A stretch of 64,000 bases of DNA from Campylobacteraceae bacterium (GCA_027050775.1 JALUBH010000020.1:62001-126000), one strand, 5' to 3'. Counted from the first letter of the stretch, positions 1 to 9,723 are shown. Notes: generated by a model not told the origin, from the sequence alone. A program made the numbers and translations.

Positions 1-264
1 CTTCCCGCAGATACAACAAAATCCATAGCCGAACTGAAACTAAAATTTAATCCTGTCATCTTACCGATATTTTTTCCTCGACAAAAAAATGGAAAATATA
101 TCCCAATAGTCTATAAGCCGGTAGAATACATAGCAAAAGATGAAGAAAGCACGGATGAACAGATAAAAAATATAACTCAAAAATATAATGACATACTTGA
201 AGAAGTGGTAAGAAAATACCCCGAGCAATGGTTTTGGATGCATAACAGATGGAGGCTTGTTTGA
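1..264 (+). CDS. Lipid A biosynthesis late acyltransferase (LpxL/HtrB family), C-terminal part
   Basis: Frame 1 is open from the window edge to TGA at 262-264 and gives the last 87 residues. The end reads KYPEQWFWMHNRWR, the family's C-terminal PEQWxWxHxRW signature. A PIFFPR segment and an acidic helix precede it, as in LpxL/HtrB. These inner-membrane enzymes add a secondary acyl chain to Kdo-lipid A. The catalytic HX4D motif would lie upstream of the window and is not seen. The stop overlaps the TTG start of the next gene (TTGA), so the polysaccharide genes that follow are probably cotranscribed. Confidence 0.85.
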   Translation, partial: LPADTTKSIAELKLKFNPVILPIFFPRQKNGKYIPIVYKPVEYIAKDEESTDEQIKNITQKYNDILEEVVRKYPEQWFWMHNRWRLV

Positions 265-1112
265 GTATATTAATTATAAGCGATGGAAAAGCCGGACACT
301 TAAATCAATCAATCGCCTTTGCAAAGCTAAAAGGTCTCAAATATGATATACTTCCTATAAACAACAATATCAAACCACTTACTTATCTGCTTGATTTTTT
401 CAAAATATATGTCGATTTTTTTTCTCTACATGTAGAGCCTAAAAATTACAAAGCCGTGGTCTCAACAGGGTCATCAACATATTATGCCAATAAATATATT
501 GCGAAAAAATTAGGTATAAAATCTATAGCCATCATGCTTCCAAAAGGTTTTAGATATAGTGAATATGATTATATCATAGCTTCAAATCACGATAATCCTC
601 CAAACTTGAAAAATATAATTTCCATTCCCCTAAATCTGTCCGTGAGTGAACCAAAAGGGTATATAAAAAAAGATACAAAAGATGCTGTCGGCATCATAAT
701 AGGCGGAAATAATTCTATTTTTGAAATGGACAAAAAGATTATTCAAAGATATTTGGATGAAATATTTAAAAAATTTCCAAATCATCTGAAATACATAACA
801 ACTTCAAGAAGAACGCCAAAAGGGATAGATAAATTATTGGAAAATTACAAATTTGATTATGAAATCATATATTCTAAAAATCCAAATATCAACCCAATTC
901 CAGATTTTTTAGAGGTTTGTACTGAGCTTTTTATAACCATAGATTCCACTTCAATGCTTAGTGAAGCAAGGGCAAATTCGGAAGCAAACATACATATCAT
1001 AGAATTAAATTCAAAAAAGAGAGATACAAAATTTCACACCCTGGCAAAAAATATATCAAAATTAAAAGGTAAATTTGACTATAAACCCTATATCAAGCAG
1101 GTAGTTTTATGA
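261..1112 (+). CDS. ELM1/GtrOC1-family putative glycosyltransferase
   Basis: The protein is about 283 residues and belongs to the ELM1 (Mito_fiss_Elm1, formerly DUF1022) family. It opens with LIISDGKAGHLNQS, has a VVSTGSSTYYAN segment after a first Rossmann-like half, and a second half with IIGGNNS and TIDSTSMLSEA, which resembles the GT-B nucleotide-binding half. The bacterial function is unproven; its place here suggests envelope sugar transfer. I prefer the TTG at 261, which overlaps the upstream stop, to the ATG at 249, which overlaps the acyltransferase more deeply. The gene contains one perfect copy of the 14-bp palindrome, read as LHVE. Its end overlaps the next gene by 4 nt (ATGA). 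Confidence 0.8.
   Translation: MSILIISDGKAGHLNQSIAFAKLKGLKYDILPINNNIKPLTYLLDFFKIYVDFFSLHVEPKNYKAVVSTGSSTYYANKYIAKKLGIKSIAIMLPKGFRYSEYDYIIASNHDNPPNLKNIISIPLNLSVSEPKGYIKKDTKDAVGIIIGGNNSIFEMDKKIIQRYLDEIFKKFPNHLKYITTSRRTPKGIDKLLENYKFDYEIIYSKNPNINPIPDFLEVCTELFITIDSTSMLSEARANSEANIHIIELNSKKRDTKFHTLAKNISKLKGKFDYKPYIKQVVL
424..437. repeat. 14-bp palindrome CTCTACATGTAGAG, perfect copy 1
   Basis: A perfect inverted repeat inside the ELM1-like gene, read in frame as LHVE. The identical 14-mer is at 1836-1849, 24301-24314 and 46815-46828. Confidence 0.9.
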
Positions 1113-2191
1113 AAATAGTCCAAATCTTACCGGAGCTAAACGAGGGTGGTGTTGAGAGAGGTACGGTTGAGTTAGCAAGAGAATTGGTTAAAAGGGGTTT
1201 TAATTCCATAGTCATCAGTCATGGCGGCAAATTAGTCAAACAGCTAGAAAAAGATGGAAGCTTACATGTAGAGTTGGATGTTTGCAGTAAAAATCCCTTG
1301 AGTATTTTTGGCAGAGTTTTGGCTTTAAAAAAAGTCCTCAAAAAACTGAAACCGGATATTATGCATGTAAGAAGCAGAGTCCCTGCATGGCTCGTATATT
1401 TCTCTAACAAAGAGTTAAAAATCCCTATCGTCTCTACTGTACATGGTTTTAATTCGGTAAGTTTTTACAGTAAAATTATGACTAAAGCAGACAAAGTTAT
1501 ATGTGTCAGCGGAGCGATAAAAGAGTATATACAAAGAAACTATAATACCGATGAAAACAAGATAACCATTATACCAAGAGGGATAGATTTGGTAAAATTT
1601 AATCCTGAAAATCTTGATAAAAATTTTATAAAAGAGTTTAGAAAGAGATTTGATTTAGACGGAAAGTTTGTAGTTTCCTCTGTTGGCAGGATTACCCAAC
1701 TAAAAGATTTGGAGACTTTTATAAGAGCTATCGCTATTATCCAAAAACAGATACCAAATACAGCAGGCTTGATAGTAGGAGGGGTCAGAGAAGATAAAAG
1801 AAAGTATTTTAACTCTTTGAAGATTTTAGCAAAAGCTCTACATGTAGAGATAATTTTCGCAGGCTCTACGCCTAATGTATCTGAAATATACGCTCTAAGC
1901 AATGCAGTAGTAAGCACTTCAAAAAAACCCGAAAGCTTTGGAAGAAGTGTAGCTGAGGCTATAGCGCTCAATACTCCGGTAATTGCTACAAATCACGGCG
2001 GGGTTTTAGATATAATACAAAATGGCATAAACGGTTACTTTGTCAAACCAGAAGACGAAAGGAACTTTGCTGATAAAATTATGCTTTCAAAAGGGTTAAA
2101 ATTCAATGGTTTTAACTACATAAAAGAGAATTTTTCTCTAAAACAGATGGTAGAAAAGACTATAAATATATATGAAGATTTGGAGAAATAA
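1109..2191 (+). CDS. Glycosyltransferase family 4 (GT-B fold)
   Basis: 360 residues. The N-terminal acceptor domain has the GT4 opening LPELNEGGVERGTVELAREL, a glycine loop near residue 14. The donor-binding half has SVGRITQLKD (about residue 195) and the E-x7-E type region ESFGRSVAEAIALNTPVIAT (about 272-291). It should transfer a nucleotide-sugar residue to a growing core or O-chain at the cytoplasmic face of the inner membrane; donor and linkage cannot be read from sequence. It overlaps the preceding gene by 4 nt and is followed directly by another GT4. It holds a perfect palindrome copy at 1836 and a partial one at 1262. Confidence 0.88.
   Translation: MKIVQILPELNEGGVERGTVELARELVKRGFNSIVISHGGKLVKQLEKDGSLHVELDVCSKNPLSIFGRVLALKKVLKKLKPDIMHVRSRVPAWLVYFSNKELKIPIVSTVHGFNSVSFYSKIMTKADKVICVSGAIKEYIQRNYNTDENKITIIPRGIDLVKFNPENLDKNFIKEFRKRFDLDGKFVVSSVGRITQLKDLETFIRAIAIIQKQIPNTAGLIVGGVREDKRKYFNSLKILAKALHVEIIFAGSTPNVSEIYALSNAVVSTSKKPESFGRSVAEAIALNTPVIATNHGGVLDIIQNGINGYFVKPEDERNFADKIMLSKGLKFNGFNYIKENFSLKQMVEKTINIYEDLEK
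1836..1849. repeat. 14-bp palindrome CTCTACATGTAGAG, perfect copy 2
   Basis: A perfect copy in the GT4 gene, read in frame as ALHVE. A truncated relative (TTACATGTAGAG) lies at 1262-1273 in the same gene. Confidence 0.9.
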
Positions 2192-3280
2192 ATGCATATT
2201 CTAATGGTATCTTTAGATTTTATTCCTACTGTTGGAGGCATAACTGCACATGTTTACGAACTCTCGCGTGCTCTTATAAAAAAAGGCTGTAAGGTAACAA
2301 TCATAACCAGAGCAGTAAAAGGGAGAGAAAATTTTGAGACAATCGACGGCATGGATGTATATAGAATAAAATTAAAATTTGCGGGAATGAGTTATGGCTT
2401 GCAAATAAACAACTACATAAAGAAACATTTAGAAAAAATAAATCCTGATTTAATTCATATTCACGGCATGAGACCTTTGGAATTTTACAATATCAAAAAA
2501 GTACCTTTGGTTTACACAAACCACACATCCGGTTATCTTAAAAGGATAAAAAAAGGAGGATACAGAATACCCATCTTAAAGAGATTATTTAAAAAACCAA
2601 AATTGTTTTTAGCGCCAAGTAAAGAATTACTTCAGATTCCTTTTGATACAGAAGCAATCAAAACATATATCCCAAATGGTGTAATTAGTGAAAAATACAA
2701 ACGAAATTTAGACAATAGGGCAAAAATAAGAGAAACTTTAAACTTAAGAGACCAGGATATACTTGCAATCGTAACCAGAAGAATGGTTTGGAAAAACGGG
2801 GTAAAGTATCTTGCCCAGGCAACAAAATACATAAAAAATAAAAATCTTAAAATACTTTTTATCGGCGATGGTGAAGAATTTGATGAGATAAAATCGATTT
2901 TAGAAAAAAACTTTAAAGATAGATTTTTTATGCTTGGCTCCAAAAAACATGATGATATTATAGAGTATTACAGCGCTTCCGATATATCTATCTTGCCATC
3001 TTTGATGGAGGCAACAAGTATAAGCGGTCTTGAGGCTATGGCTGCATCTTTGCCAATAGTAGGAACAACTGTCGGAGGAATTCCTGAATTGGTGAAAGAT
3101 GAAATCACAGGTTATCTGTGCAAACCCATGAATCCTCAGGATTTGGCACAAAAAATAGATTTACTACTCAAAAACAACTATAAAAAAATGGGTGAAAATG
3201 CTGCAAATATAGCAAAAAAAGATTTCGACTGGAACACAATAGCCAAAAGTGTTATCAACGAATACAAGAGAGTATTATGA
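2192..3280 (+). CDS. Glycosyltransferase family 4 (GT-B fold)
   Basis: 362 residues. The N-terminus [20 protein letters not shown] is the GT4 glycine-rich opening. The C-terminal half has [29 protein letters not shown] and a donor-site segment [20 protein letters not shown] with the paired glutamates of retaining GT4 enzymes, then [11 protein letters not shown]. Its ATG follows the previous stop with no gap, and its own end overlaps wecB by 4 nt. This indicates one transcriptional unit. The transferred sugar is unknown. Confidence 0.88.
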   Translation: MHILMVSLDFIPTVGGITAHVYELSRALIKKGCKVTIITRAVKGRENFETIDGMDVYRIKLKFAGMSYGLQINNYIKKHLEKINPDLIHIHGMRPLEFYNIKKVPLVYTNHTSGYLKRIKKGGYRIPILKRLFKKPKLFLAPSKELLQIPFDTEAIKTYIPNGVISEKYKRNLDNRAKIRETLNLRDQDILAIVTRRMVWKNGVKYLAQATKYIKNKNLKILFIGDGEEFDEIKSILEKNFKDRFFMLGSKKHDDIIEYYSASDISILPSLMEATSISGLEAMAASLPIVGTTVGGIPELVKDEITGYLCKPMNPQDLAQKIDLLLKNNYKKMGENAANIAKKDFDWNTIAKSVINEYKRVL

Positions 3281-4410
3281 AAAAAATCCTAATAGTTTTT
3301 GGCACAAGACCAGAAGCGATAAAAATAGCACCTCTCATAAAGGAGTTTGAAAAGTACCCTGATATATTTGATATGAAAATATGCGTAACTGCTCAACACA
3401 GGCAGATGCTCGATCAAGTACTAAATCTTTTTGAAATAGAACCTGATTATGATTTGGATATCATGAAAAAAAATCAAAATTTATATGATGTAACCTCAAA
3501 TGCACTAAACGGTTTGAGAAAAGTTCTTGAAGAAGTAAAACCCGATATAGTTTTCGTTCATGGGGACACTACTACAACATTTGCCACATCACTTGCGGCG
3601 TATTATCAAAAGATTGATGTTGCACATATTGAAGCAGGTCTTAGGACGGGAGACATATACTCGCCTTGGCCGGAAGAGGGGAATAGAAAACTAACCTCTT
3701 GTTTAGCTAAATATCACTTTGCGCCGACACTTAATTCCAAACAAAATTTACTAAATGAAAATATAGCACAAAGTCATATCGTAGTAACTGGAAATACGGT
3801 CATAGATGCTCTTTTTCTAGTTATTCAAAAAATCAACAAAGACGCAAAAATAAAAGAAAAAATAGACATTATTTTTCAAAATTACAATCTAAAACTCAAA
3901 AATGAAAAAAAGATTATCTTAGTGACAGGTCATCGCAGAGAAAATTTTGGTGAAGGTTTTGTGAATATTTGTGAAGCTTTAAAAGAGCTTGCGTTAAAAA
4001 ATCAAGATATAGACATAATCTATCCGATGCATTTAAACCCAAATGTGAGAGAAACTGTTGAGAAGATACTAGCAGGTATACAAAATATCTTTCTTATAGA
4101 GCCCTTGGAGTATGAGCCATTTGTGTATTTGATGAGCAAATCATATATAATACTGACTGATTCCGGTGGCATCCAAGAAGAGGCTCCAAGCTTGGGAAAA
4201 CCTGTACTCGTTATGAGAAATACCACCGAAAGACCTGAAGCATTAAAATCTGGAACAGTTAAATTGGTGGGTACAGACAAGAAAACAATCATTGAAGAAG
4301 CAACAAAACTTCTGAATTCAAAAGATATATATAACTCCATGAGCAAAGCAGTAAATCCCTATGGTGACGGTAAAGCATGCTCTAAAATAGTAGGATTCTT
4401 AAAATCATGA
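3277..4410 (+). CDS. wecB: UDP-N-acetylglucosamine 2-epimerase (non-hydrolysing)
   Basis: 377 residues, normal for WecB/MnaA. Hallmarks are [14 protein letters not shown] at the N-terminus, [31 protein letters not shown] and PWPEEGNRK. In the C-terminal half are [12 protein letters not shown] and [21 protein letters not shown]. It interconverts UDP-GlcNAc and UDP-ManNAc in the cytoplasm, supplying ManNAc or ManNAcA donors for surface glycans. It lies inside the glycosyltransferase run and overlaps both neighbours by 4 nt, so ManNAc-type sugar is a plausible component of the polysaccharide made here. Confidence 0.95.
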   Translation: MKKILIVFGTRPEAIKIAPLIKEFEKYPDIFDMKICVTAQHRQMLDQVLNLFEIEPDYDLDIMKKNQNLYDVTSNALNGLRKVLEEVKPDIVFVHGDTTTTFATSLAAYYQKIDVAHIEAGLRTGDIYSPWPEEGNRKLTSCLAKYHFAPTLNSKQNLLNENIAQSHIVVTGNTVIDALFLVIQKINKDAKIKEKIDIIFQNYNLKLKNEKKIILVTGHRRENFGEGFVNICEALKELALKNQDIDIIYPMHLNPNVRETVEKILAGIQNIFLIEPLEYEPFVYLMSKSYIILTDSGGIQEEAPSLGKPVLVMRNTTERPEALKSGTVKLVGTDKKTIIEEATKLLNSKDIYNSMSKAVNPYGDGKACSKIVGFLKS

Positions 4411-5384
4411 AAATAGTTCATTGTGCAAACTTTAGCGAATCAAAAAAAGGCTCTGTATATTATGCAATAGACAGAAAAATAAGCAATGGTCTTATCAGAA
4501 ACAACAATTTTGTATATGATTTTAGCTATAGAGAAATAGCCAGGAACTCAACTATTTTTAAAAGCAAAAAATTTGGAATCAAACATGTTAACAACGACTT
4601 GATAGAGACTGTTAAAAATATAAAGCCTGATTTATTATTGTTGGGTCATAGCGAGTTAATTCTGGATGAAACACTCATAAAGATTAAAAAATTGTTTCCA
4701 AAAATAAAAATTGCGATGTGGTGGGTTGATTGGATTTTTAATCTAAAAAATATATCTTCTAGACTGGAGATATTGGATCATTTTTTTATTACCACCGATC
4801 CTCTTGAGTTAAAACAGATGAATGTCAAAGATGATATACTTCAAAAATGTAGCTATATGCCAAATTTTTGTGATAATTCTATAGATATTTTTAAAGCTTA
4901 TGAGTCAAAAAATTATGATTATGATCTGCTGTTTATCGGAAGATACGATAAATATAGAGAGCCTTTTATCAAATTTTTACAAGAAGCATTTGGTTCTGTA
5001 AAACTTGGATTATTCGGATTAGAAAAAACAAGCATAATTAGCGGAAGTAAATATTTAGAAACTATCGGTTCTTCAAAAATCGGTATTAATTATAGTAGAA
5101 AAAATGATATCAGTATGTATTCATCTGATAGAATTATTCATCTAATGGCAAACGGCGTGCTGGTTTTTTCTCCCAAAATACCAAAACTTGATAAACTTTT
5201 TTCACAAAACGAAATAGTTTTCTTTAAAGATAATCAAGATTTTAAAGAGAAAATAGAGTATTATTTGTCACATAAAAAAGAGAGAATACAAATAGCAAAA
5301 AATGGATGGGAAAAGGCTCATTCTATATTTAATGAAAAAGTAGTTTCAAAAAATATGATAGACAAACTTTTCAAGAAAGAATAA
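4407..5384 (+). CDS. CgeB-like glycosyltransferase (Glyco_trans_1_2 type)
   Basis: 325 residues. Two Rossmann-like halves are visible. The N-terminal half ends with [12 protein letters not shown] and [11 protein letters not shown], typical of CgeB/DUF3880 proteins. The C-terminal half has [25 protein letters not shown], a [15 protein letters not shown] segment and a helical C-terminal tail, matching glycosyl transferases group 1 of the CgeB subtype. The acceptor is unknown. It overlaps wecB by 4 nt. The paralogue on the opposite strand at 6630-7586 shares the architecture but little obvious sequence identity. Confidence 0.75.
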   Translation: MKIVHCANFSESKKGSVYYAIDRKISNGLIRNNNFVYDFSYREIARNSTIFKSKKFGIKHVNNDLIETVKNIKPDLLLLGHSELILDETLIKIKKLFPKIKIAMWWVDWIFNLKNISSRLEILDHFFITTDPLELKQMNVKDDILQKCSYMPNFCDNSIDIFKAYESKNYDYDLLFIGRYDKYREPFIKFLQEAFGSVKLGLFGLEKTSIISGSKYLETIGSSKIGINYSRKNDISMYSSDRIIHLMANGVLVFSPKIPKLDKLFSQNEIVFFKDNQDFKEKIEYYLSHKKERIQIAKNGWEKAHSIFNEKVVSKNMIDKLFKKE

Positions 5385-5393
5385 AGTGTTATA

Positions 5394-6590
5394 ATGTTAA
5401 AAATAAAAAATCTCAATTTAGATATCTTTTTTAAAATATCTCTTTTTATTTGGGTGCTTTTTATCCCAATGAAAACCTCTTTTTATCAGATAAGCTATGT
5501 TCTTATGATTTTACTATTTTTAATATATATCTTTTTTTACAAAAAAACTACACAATTTACAGAAATCATACATGAACAAAAAGCAATTCTTATCGCTTTT
5601 TCTTTTATAATATTGGGTATGACAATTTCAAATTTTATAAGCCCTATATCTACTTTTCTTTCATGGAAAACAGAATTTCATTATATTTTTAGATATTTAA
5701 TTATGTTTTTAACATTATTATTGTTTTACAGAGAAAGAATTTTTACCAAAAGATTTTTAGTTATTACTATTTTTATTTCATTATTGTTTCAAGGAATAGA
5801 CGGTATTTTTCAAGCTATATATCATTTTGATTTCATAAAAGATTATTTAGGAAATCTTCAACAAGGATTAACCGGAGCTGTATTTAATAGAAATCCTTTT
5901 GGAATGCTCATGGCGTTGGGTGCATCGCTAAGCATAGGGTTTATATCTGATCAAAAACAAATTATATCAAAAAGAACAATACCCTTGGGTATCTTTTTTA
6001 TGATTTTTGTTTTCAATTTGATTTTTTCTTATTCGAGAGCATCTTGGCTGTTTTTCATATCATATCTTGTTGTTTTACTTTTGCTGAATTACAAAAGAAT
6101 CAATAAATATACTTTACTTTCTATATTAATTTTTTTATCTATTATCATAATAATATTTATAACAAATGAAAACCTACTATTAAGATTTCATAGCCTGATA
6201 AAAGAAGACAGTTCTCATAGATTTGCAATATGGGCACAAACGATAGAGACCATAAAACAAAAACTCTTTTTTGGTCATGGACTTATGACATTTTCAAATT
6301 CTGTAGGAAAAGTAAATGGGATACACTTTAGCGGTGTTCACAATAGCATACTTGAAATCACACTCTTTCTTGGATTATTCGGTTTTATTGCTTACACAAA
6401 CTTACTTTGGAAAATATTAAAAAAAATATTATCCAATAAAAATAAAATTCAGCTGGCACTATTTTTTGGATTTTTAGTCATAACACAATTTGATGAAAGT
6501 ATCATAAAAGGCATAGTACCTCTATCTTCTCTTACAATATTTGCTTTTTTTATTTTTTCTCAAGACAAAAAGACAGATGCTCTTCAATAG
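5394..6590 (+). CDS. O-antigen ligase family protein (WaaL-like)
   Basis: 398 residues with about ten to eleven hydrophobic segments across the length. The Wzy_C/WaaL-type periplasmic loop is visible as SSHRFAIWAQTIETIKQK followed by FGHGLMTFSN and GVHNSILEITLFLGLFG, with the conserved arginine and H-N-x-hydrophobic elements. Such proteins either ligate undecaprenyl-linked O-antigen to lipid A-core or polymerise repeats, and sequence alone does not separate the two. It is the last intact plus-strand gene before a strand switch. The first codons of a broken MBOAT gene overlap its end. Confidence 0.8.
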   Translation: MLKIKNLNLDIFFKISLFIWVLFIPMKTSFYQISYVLMILLFLIYIFFYKKTTQFTEIIHEQKAILIAFSFIILGMTISNFISPISTFLSWKTEFHYIFRYLIMFLTLLLFYRERIFTKRFLVITIFISLLFQGIDGIFQAIYHFDFIKDYLGNLQQGLTGAVFNRNPFGMLMALGASLSIGFISDQKQIISKRTIPLGIFFMIFVFNLIFSYSRASWLFFISYLVVLLLLNYKRINKYTLLSILIFLSIIIIIFITNENLLLRFHSLIKEDSSHRFAIWAQTIETIKQKLFFGHGLMTFSNSVGKVNGIHFSGVHNSILEITLFLGLFGFIAYTNLLWKILKKILSNKNKIQLALFFGFLVITQFDESIIKGIVPLSSLTIFAFFIFSQDKKTDALQ

Positions 6591-6633
6591 CTACGAATTT
6601 ATATTTGGATTTTTGCCATTAGTATTTTTTTAA
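6577..6633 (+). pseudogene. Remnant of an MBOAT-family O-acyltransferase (AlgI-like), N-terminus only
   Basis: An ATG inside the last codons of the ligase gene opens a frame reading MLFNSYEFIFGFLPLVFF and then TAA at 6631. MLFNSYEFIF-x-FLP is the nearly invariant N-terminus of AlgI/DltB-like MBOAT proteins, normally about 450-500 residues. Only 18 codons remain. The frame ends exactly where the opposite-strand glycosyltransferase at 6630 ends, so the rest of the gene was replaced by sequence in the other orientation. An acyltransferase that decorated the glycan was probably lost by recombination. Confidence 0.65.
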
Positions 6634-7586
6634 TTTATATATTTCAAAACTTCTTGCATTCTATGCGTATATGTATGTGATGCTAAAACCTTTTTGTATC
6701 CATTTTTGGTAATCTTTTTTATCAGGTCTCTATTTTGTAATTTTTCAATAATATTCCCTATATTCTCATCTGTATATACGAGCAGTTCTTTCTCTAAATC
6801 AAAGTGCAGTTCTAACTCTTTTCTATAATCACATATAAGGAGTGTCTCACACGCTGGCACCTCAAATGTCCTCATATTTAAAGCTTCTATATGATTAACC
6901 TCTTGATGAATATTGAGTGCAATAAGAGATTTATTGTACTCACTTACTAAAACATGCATATCCAATTTATTATTTTTTACATCAAATAACGGATTTTGCA
7001 TATTGCTCCATCCCCATCCCCTTATTTTCATAGAATGTTTTATTTTTTTTATAGTTTCAACTCGTTTTGGTGTAGCTGCTCCAGCAAAAAAAATATAATT
7101 TTCTCTTCTTAAATCCATTGGTTTAAAAATCTTTGGATTTGCACAAAAAGGCAAATATTCAATCTGCTTGAAACCGACTCTATTCTCTCTCACGTAATTT
7201 AATTCTGACTCAAATAAAATATCTATATAATCCCTATACTGTTTCATTGCGTCACAATTAGCTCCACCATCACCATCCCAAGCAAAAATTGGAATATTTA
7301 ATTCTTTTAAAGTTTTATAGTATACGACAGGAATAAAAAATGCATGTGTTAAAAAAATAAAATCTGGCTTAAATTCTTTTAATCTTTTTTGCAACAATAA
7401 AGCATATATTTTATCGCTTAATTCTTTTTTTCCGAAAGGTTTAACAATATTTCTCATTATATTAAGAGAAAGTGGTCGTTTATTTATTTGAAAATGAAAA
7501 ACTTTATGACCCAACTCTTCTAAGGCTATTTTTGTATGATAATCCCAATACAAATGATTTCTTTTGCCGATTAATGCAATTTTCAT
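6630..7586 (-). CDS. CgeB-like glycosyltransferase
   Basis: 318 residues on the minus strand. The start MKIALIGKRNHLYWDYHTKIAL and KPDFIFLTHAFFIP belong to the N-terminal DUF3880-like half, followed by IFAWDGDGGANCD. The second half has IFFAGAATPKRVETIKKI, LALNIHQEVNHIEALNMRTFEVPACETLLICDYR and a C-terminal helical region, the usual CgeB donor half (Glyco_trans_1_2). It faces against the surrounding genes and its stop abuts the MBOAT remnant, so the segment looks inserted. Its ATG overlaps the stop of a 24-codon mini-ORF at 7583-7657. Confidence 0.75.
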   Translation of the reverse strand: MKIALIGKRNHLYWDYHTKIALEELGHKVFHFQINKRPLSLNIMRNIVKPFGKKELSDKIYALLLQKRLKEFKPDFIFLTHAFFIPVVYYKTLKELNIPIFAWDGDGGANCDAMKQYRDYIDILFESELNYVRENRVGFKQIEYLPFCANPKIFKPMDLRRENYIFFAGAATPKRVETIKKIKHSMKIRGWGWSNMQNPLFDVKNNKLDMHVLVSEYNKSLIALNIHQEVNHIEALNMRTFEVPACETLLICDYRKELELHFDLEKELLVYTDENIGNIIEKLQNRDLIKKITKNGYKKVLASHTYTHRMQEVLKYIN

Positions 7587-7657
7587 TTCTTTACCCCAAC
7601 TGCTATATTCATCATCCGGTTTGTTAATTTTTTAAAACTATACTTTACATGTGCCAT
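7583..7657 (-). CDS. Possible 24-codon mini-ORF upstream of the CgeB-like gene
   Basis: On the minus strand an ATG at 7657, preceded by an AAGGG-type ribosome-binding site, opens MAHVKYSFKKLTNRMMNIA and four more codons. It ends at TGA overlapping the ATG of the glycosyltransferase (ATGA). I recognise no family. It may be a leader peptide for coupled translation or the tail of a decayed gene. Confidence 0.25.
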   Translation of the reverse strand: MAHVKYSFKKLTNRMMNIAVGVKK

Positions 7658-7909
7658 TTTCCAACCCTTATATGCAATCTCGTTTTCTCATATCTATATG
7701 AAGAAGAACTCTTGGTGCCATACTATCATATTCTTTTTTATATATATCTTTATGTACCTCGCACAACCTATTATAAAATAACTTTAATTTTTTATGCAAA
7801 TCAGATATAATACAAACAGTAAAAAATATTGAAAAATTTCACAATAAAAAATTATTTCAAACAGACCGGCAAATATTTATAAATCAAAATTAAAAGGGCA
7901 CGATATTAA
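7587..7909. other. Intergenic stretch with no intact gene; probable recombination scar
   Basis: AT-rich. On the minus strand, besides the mini-ORF, an open segment of about 43 codons around 7685-7800 reads KLKLFYNRLCEVHKDIYKK and ends at TAA without a recognisable family; it may be a gene remnant. On the plus strand a TATAAT at 7806-7811 is a plausible -10 box for the gene at 7910, which would give a leader of roughly 90 nt. Nothing else is supported. Confidence 0.4.
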
Positions 7910-8695
7910 ATGAATAATACGAAAAATGTAATATGTATAAAATGGGGAAAAGTATATGATGCTAATTATGTTAATAAATTATATAACATGGTTGCAAGAA
8001 ATACATCTTATGATATTAATTTTTATTGCTTTACAGACGATTCAAATAATCTCAACAAAAATATAATAGCAAAAGAACTTCCCGTATTGGACACAGAAAA
8101 AGAATATCAAACCAAATATGCCTATAGAAAAGAAGCTGCACTTTGCGATGATAACTTAGGCGGTTTAAATGGAGAAAGAGTATTCTTTTTTGATTTGGAT
8201 GTTATAATAGTTTCAAATTTAGATGAATTTTTTGATTATCCGAAAAATGACAATTTTTATATCATAAATGACTGGAACAGCGGCAGTAAAACAGTTGGCC
8301 AAGCTAGTTGCTACTCTTGGGTTATAGGAACACTAGGATATATAAAAACTTATTACGAAGAAAACCCAAAAGAAGTTACAGATAAATATTTTACTGCTTC
8401 TCAAGAGTACTTGTCAAGCAAAGTTATAGAAAAATTCGGCTCATTAAATTTTTGGCCAAAAGACTGGTTTTGTTCATTTAGATTTCATTGTATGTGTAAA
8501 ATTGGTCCTCTAAGACATTTTATCACACCTAAAATACCAAAAAATCAAAAACATTTAAAAGCGATTATCTTTCATGGTCTTCCAAAACCTGAAGAGGCGA
8601 TACAAGGAATATGGAATATCAAAAAAAATCAAAAATGGAAAAGATTATACAAAGTTTGCAAACCAACAAAATGGATTGAAGAATATTGGAATTAA
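7910..8695 (+). CDS. Probable GT-A fold glycosyltransferase
   Basis: 261 residues. The N-terminus VICIKWGKVYDANYVNKLYNMV and FYCFTDD resemble the opening strands of GT8/GT-A enzymes. A clear D-x-D element is present in RVFFFDLDVIIVSNLDEFF (about residues 90-108), expected to bind the divalent metal and sugar nucleotide. Later segments include INDWNSGS and LNFWPKDWFCSFRFHC. The family assignment beyond GT-A is uncertain. A weak GGG-type ribosome-binding site lies 12 nt from the ATG. Its end overlaps the fucosyltransferase start by 10 nt. Confidence 0.65.
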   Translation: MNNTKNVICIKWGKVYDANYVNKLYNMVARNTSYDINFYCFTDDSNNLNKNIIAKELPVLDTEKEYQTKYAYRKEAALCDDNLGGLNGERVFFFDLDVIIVSNLDEFFDYPKNDNFYIINDWNSGSKTVGQASCYSWVIGTLGYIKTYYEENPKEVTDKYFTASQEYLSSKVIEKFGSLNFWPKDWFCSFRFHCMCKIGPLRHFITPKIPKNQKHLKAIIFHGLPKPEEAIQGIWNIKKNQKWKRLYKVCKPTKWIEEYWN

Positions 8696-9723
8696 AATCA
8701 AATAAAAATATCAAAGTAAAACTTATATCAAGAGGTTCAGGATTAGATGGAGAGTCACTCTTCAAGAGACAATCAGTAAACAACAGTGCCAAATGGGGTA
8801 GTTGCTCCTTCACATTTGACCCTTTAGAGAAAGACTATGATTGGCTTGTTATAGTGGATGATGTGACTGTTGCCATACCAAGAAGAATTGAAGAATTAAA
8901 GTGCCCAAAAGAAAACACAATACTTATAACATCTGAGCCGGAGCCTATAACAAGATACGGAAGAGCCTTTGCTAAACAATTCCACCATCTCATAACAAAC
9001 CAGAGTGAAAAAATATTGCCACATCCAAATGCATTGCGTTCGCAAACAGGAAATGTCTGGTTCTACGGCAAAGACTATGACGAAATTGTCAGTGTAACAA
9101 ACCAAATTAAAACAAAAAAAATCTCCACAGTATGCTCCAATAAGCAACAAGGGCATACCATGCATAAACTAAGGTATGAATTTACCAAGTTGATGCAAGA
9201 AGAGATTAGCGAGCTTGAAAGATTTGGCAAAGGATATAATTGGATTGATATAAAGGCTGAAGCACTTGATGATTATGAATTTCATGTTGCGATTGAAAAT
9301 CATATAGCCCCAAATGTATGGACAGAAAAACTAGCAGATGCCTTCTTGGGATTCACTGTTCCGATTTATTGCGGCTGTCCAAATGTATATGATTATTTTC
9401 CAAAAGATAGCCTAATTCAAATAGATATACACGATATGCCAGGCTCCATAAAGAAAATCAAAGAAATTATCTCCAAAAAAGGAGAGTATGAAAAAAGATT
9501 GACTGCTGTCAAAGAAGCTAGAAGACTTGTGCTTGAAGAGTACAATATACTTGCAATGATAAACAAGATTGTAGAAAATGCCAAAAAAGAAGAATTTACC
9601 CCTAATCAAAAGATATATTCAAGAAGAATCATGAGAGTCAGGCACCTTCCTGATTTCTTTAGATATGCAGGATTTAGAACAAAAAGGTATGTTGAAAAGA
9701 TTAAAAAGTATTTTATTTTCTGA
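8686..9723 (+). CDS. GT10-family fucosyltransferase-like protein
   Basis: 345 residues, starting at TTG 8686 inside the end of the previous gene. The C-terminal half carries the GT10 signature: YEFHVAIENHIAPNVWTEKL (about residues 203-222), then DAFLGFTVPIYCGCPNVYDY and FPKDSLIQIDIHD. GT10 enzymes transfer L-fucose or related deoxysugars from the GDP donor with alpha-1,3/1,4 linkage. No GDP-fucose synthesis genes are in the window, so the donor comes from elsewhere or differs. The N-terminal acceptor half is divergent. Confidence 0.82.
   Translation: MELKSNKNIKVKLISRGSGLDGESLFKRQSVNNSAKWGSCSFTFDPLEKDYDWLVIVDDVTVAIPRRIEELKCPKENTILITSEPEPITRYGRAFAKQFHHLITNQSEKILPHPNALRSQTGNVWFYGKDYDEIVSVTNQIKTKKISTVCSNKQQGHTMHKLRYEFTKLMQEEISELERFGKGYNWIDIKAEALDDYEFHVAIENHIAPNVWTEKLADAFLGFTVPIYCGCPNVYDYFPKDSLIQIDIHDMPGSIKKIKEIISKKGEYEKRLTAVKEARRLVLEEYNILAMINKIVENAKKEEFTPNQKIYSRRIMRVRHLPDFFRYAGFRTKRYVEKIKKYFIF

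Noticed and set aside
1540-1971. Long minus-strand ORF within the GT4 gene
   Set aside because: A shadow of a well-supported gene; its sequence is the antisense composition of that gene and has no family motif.
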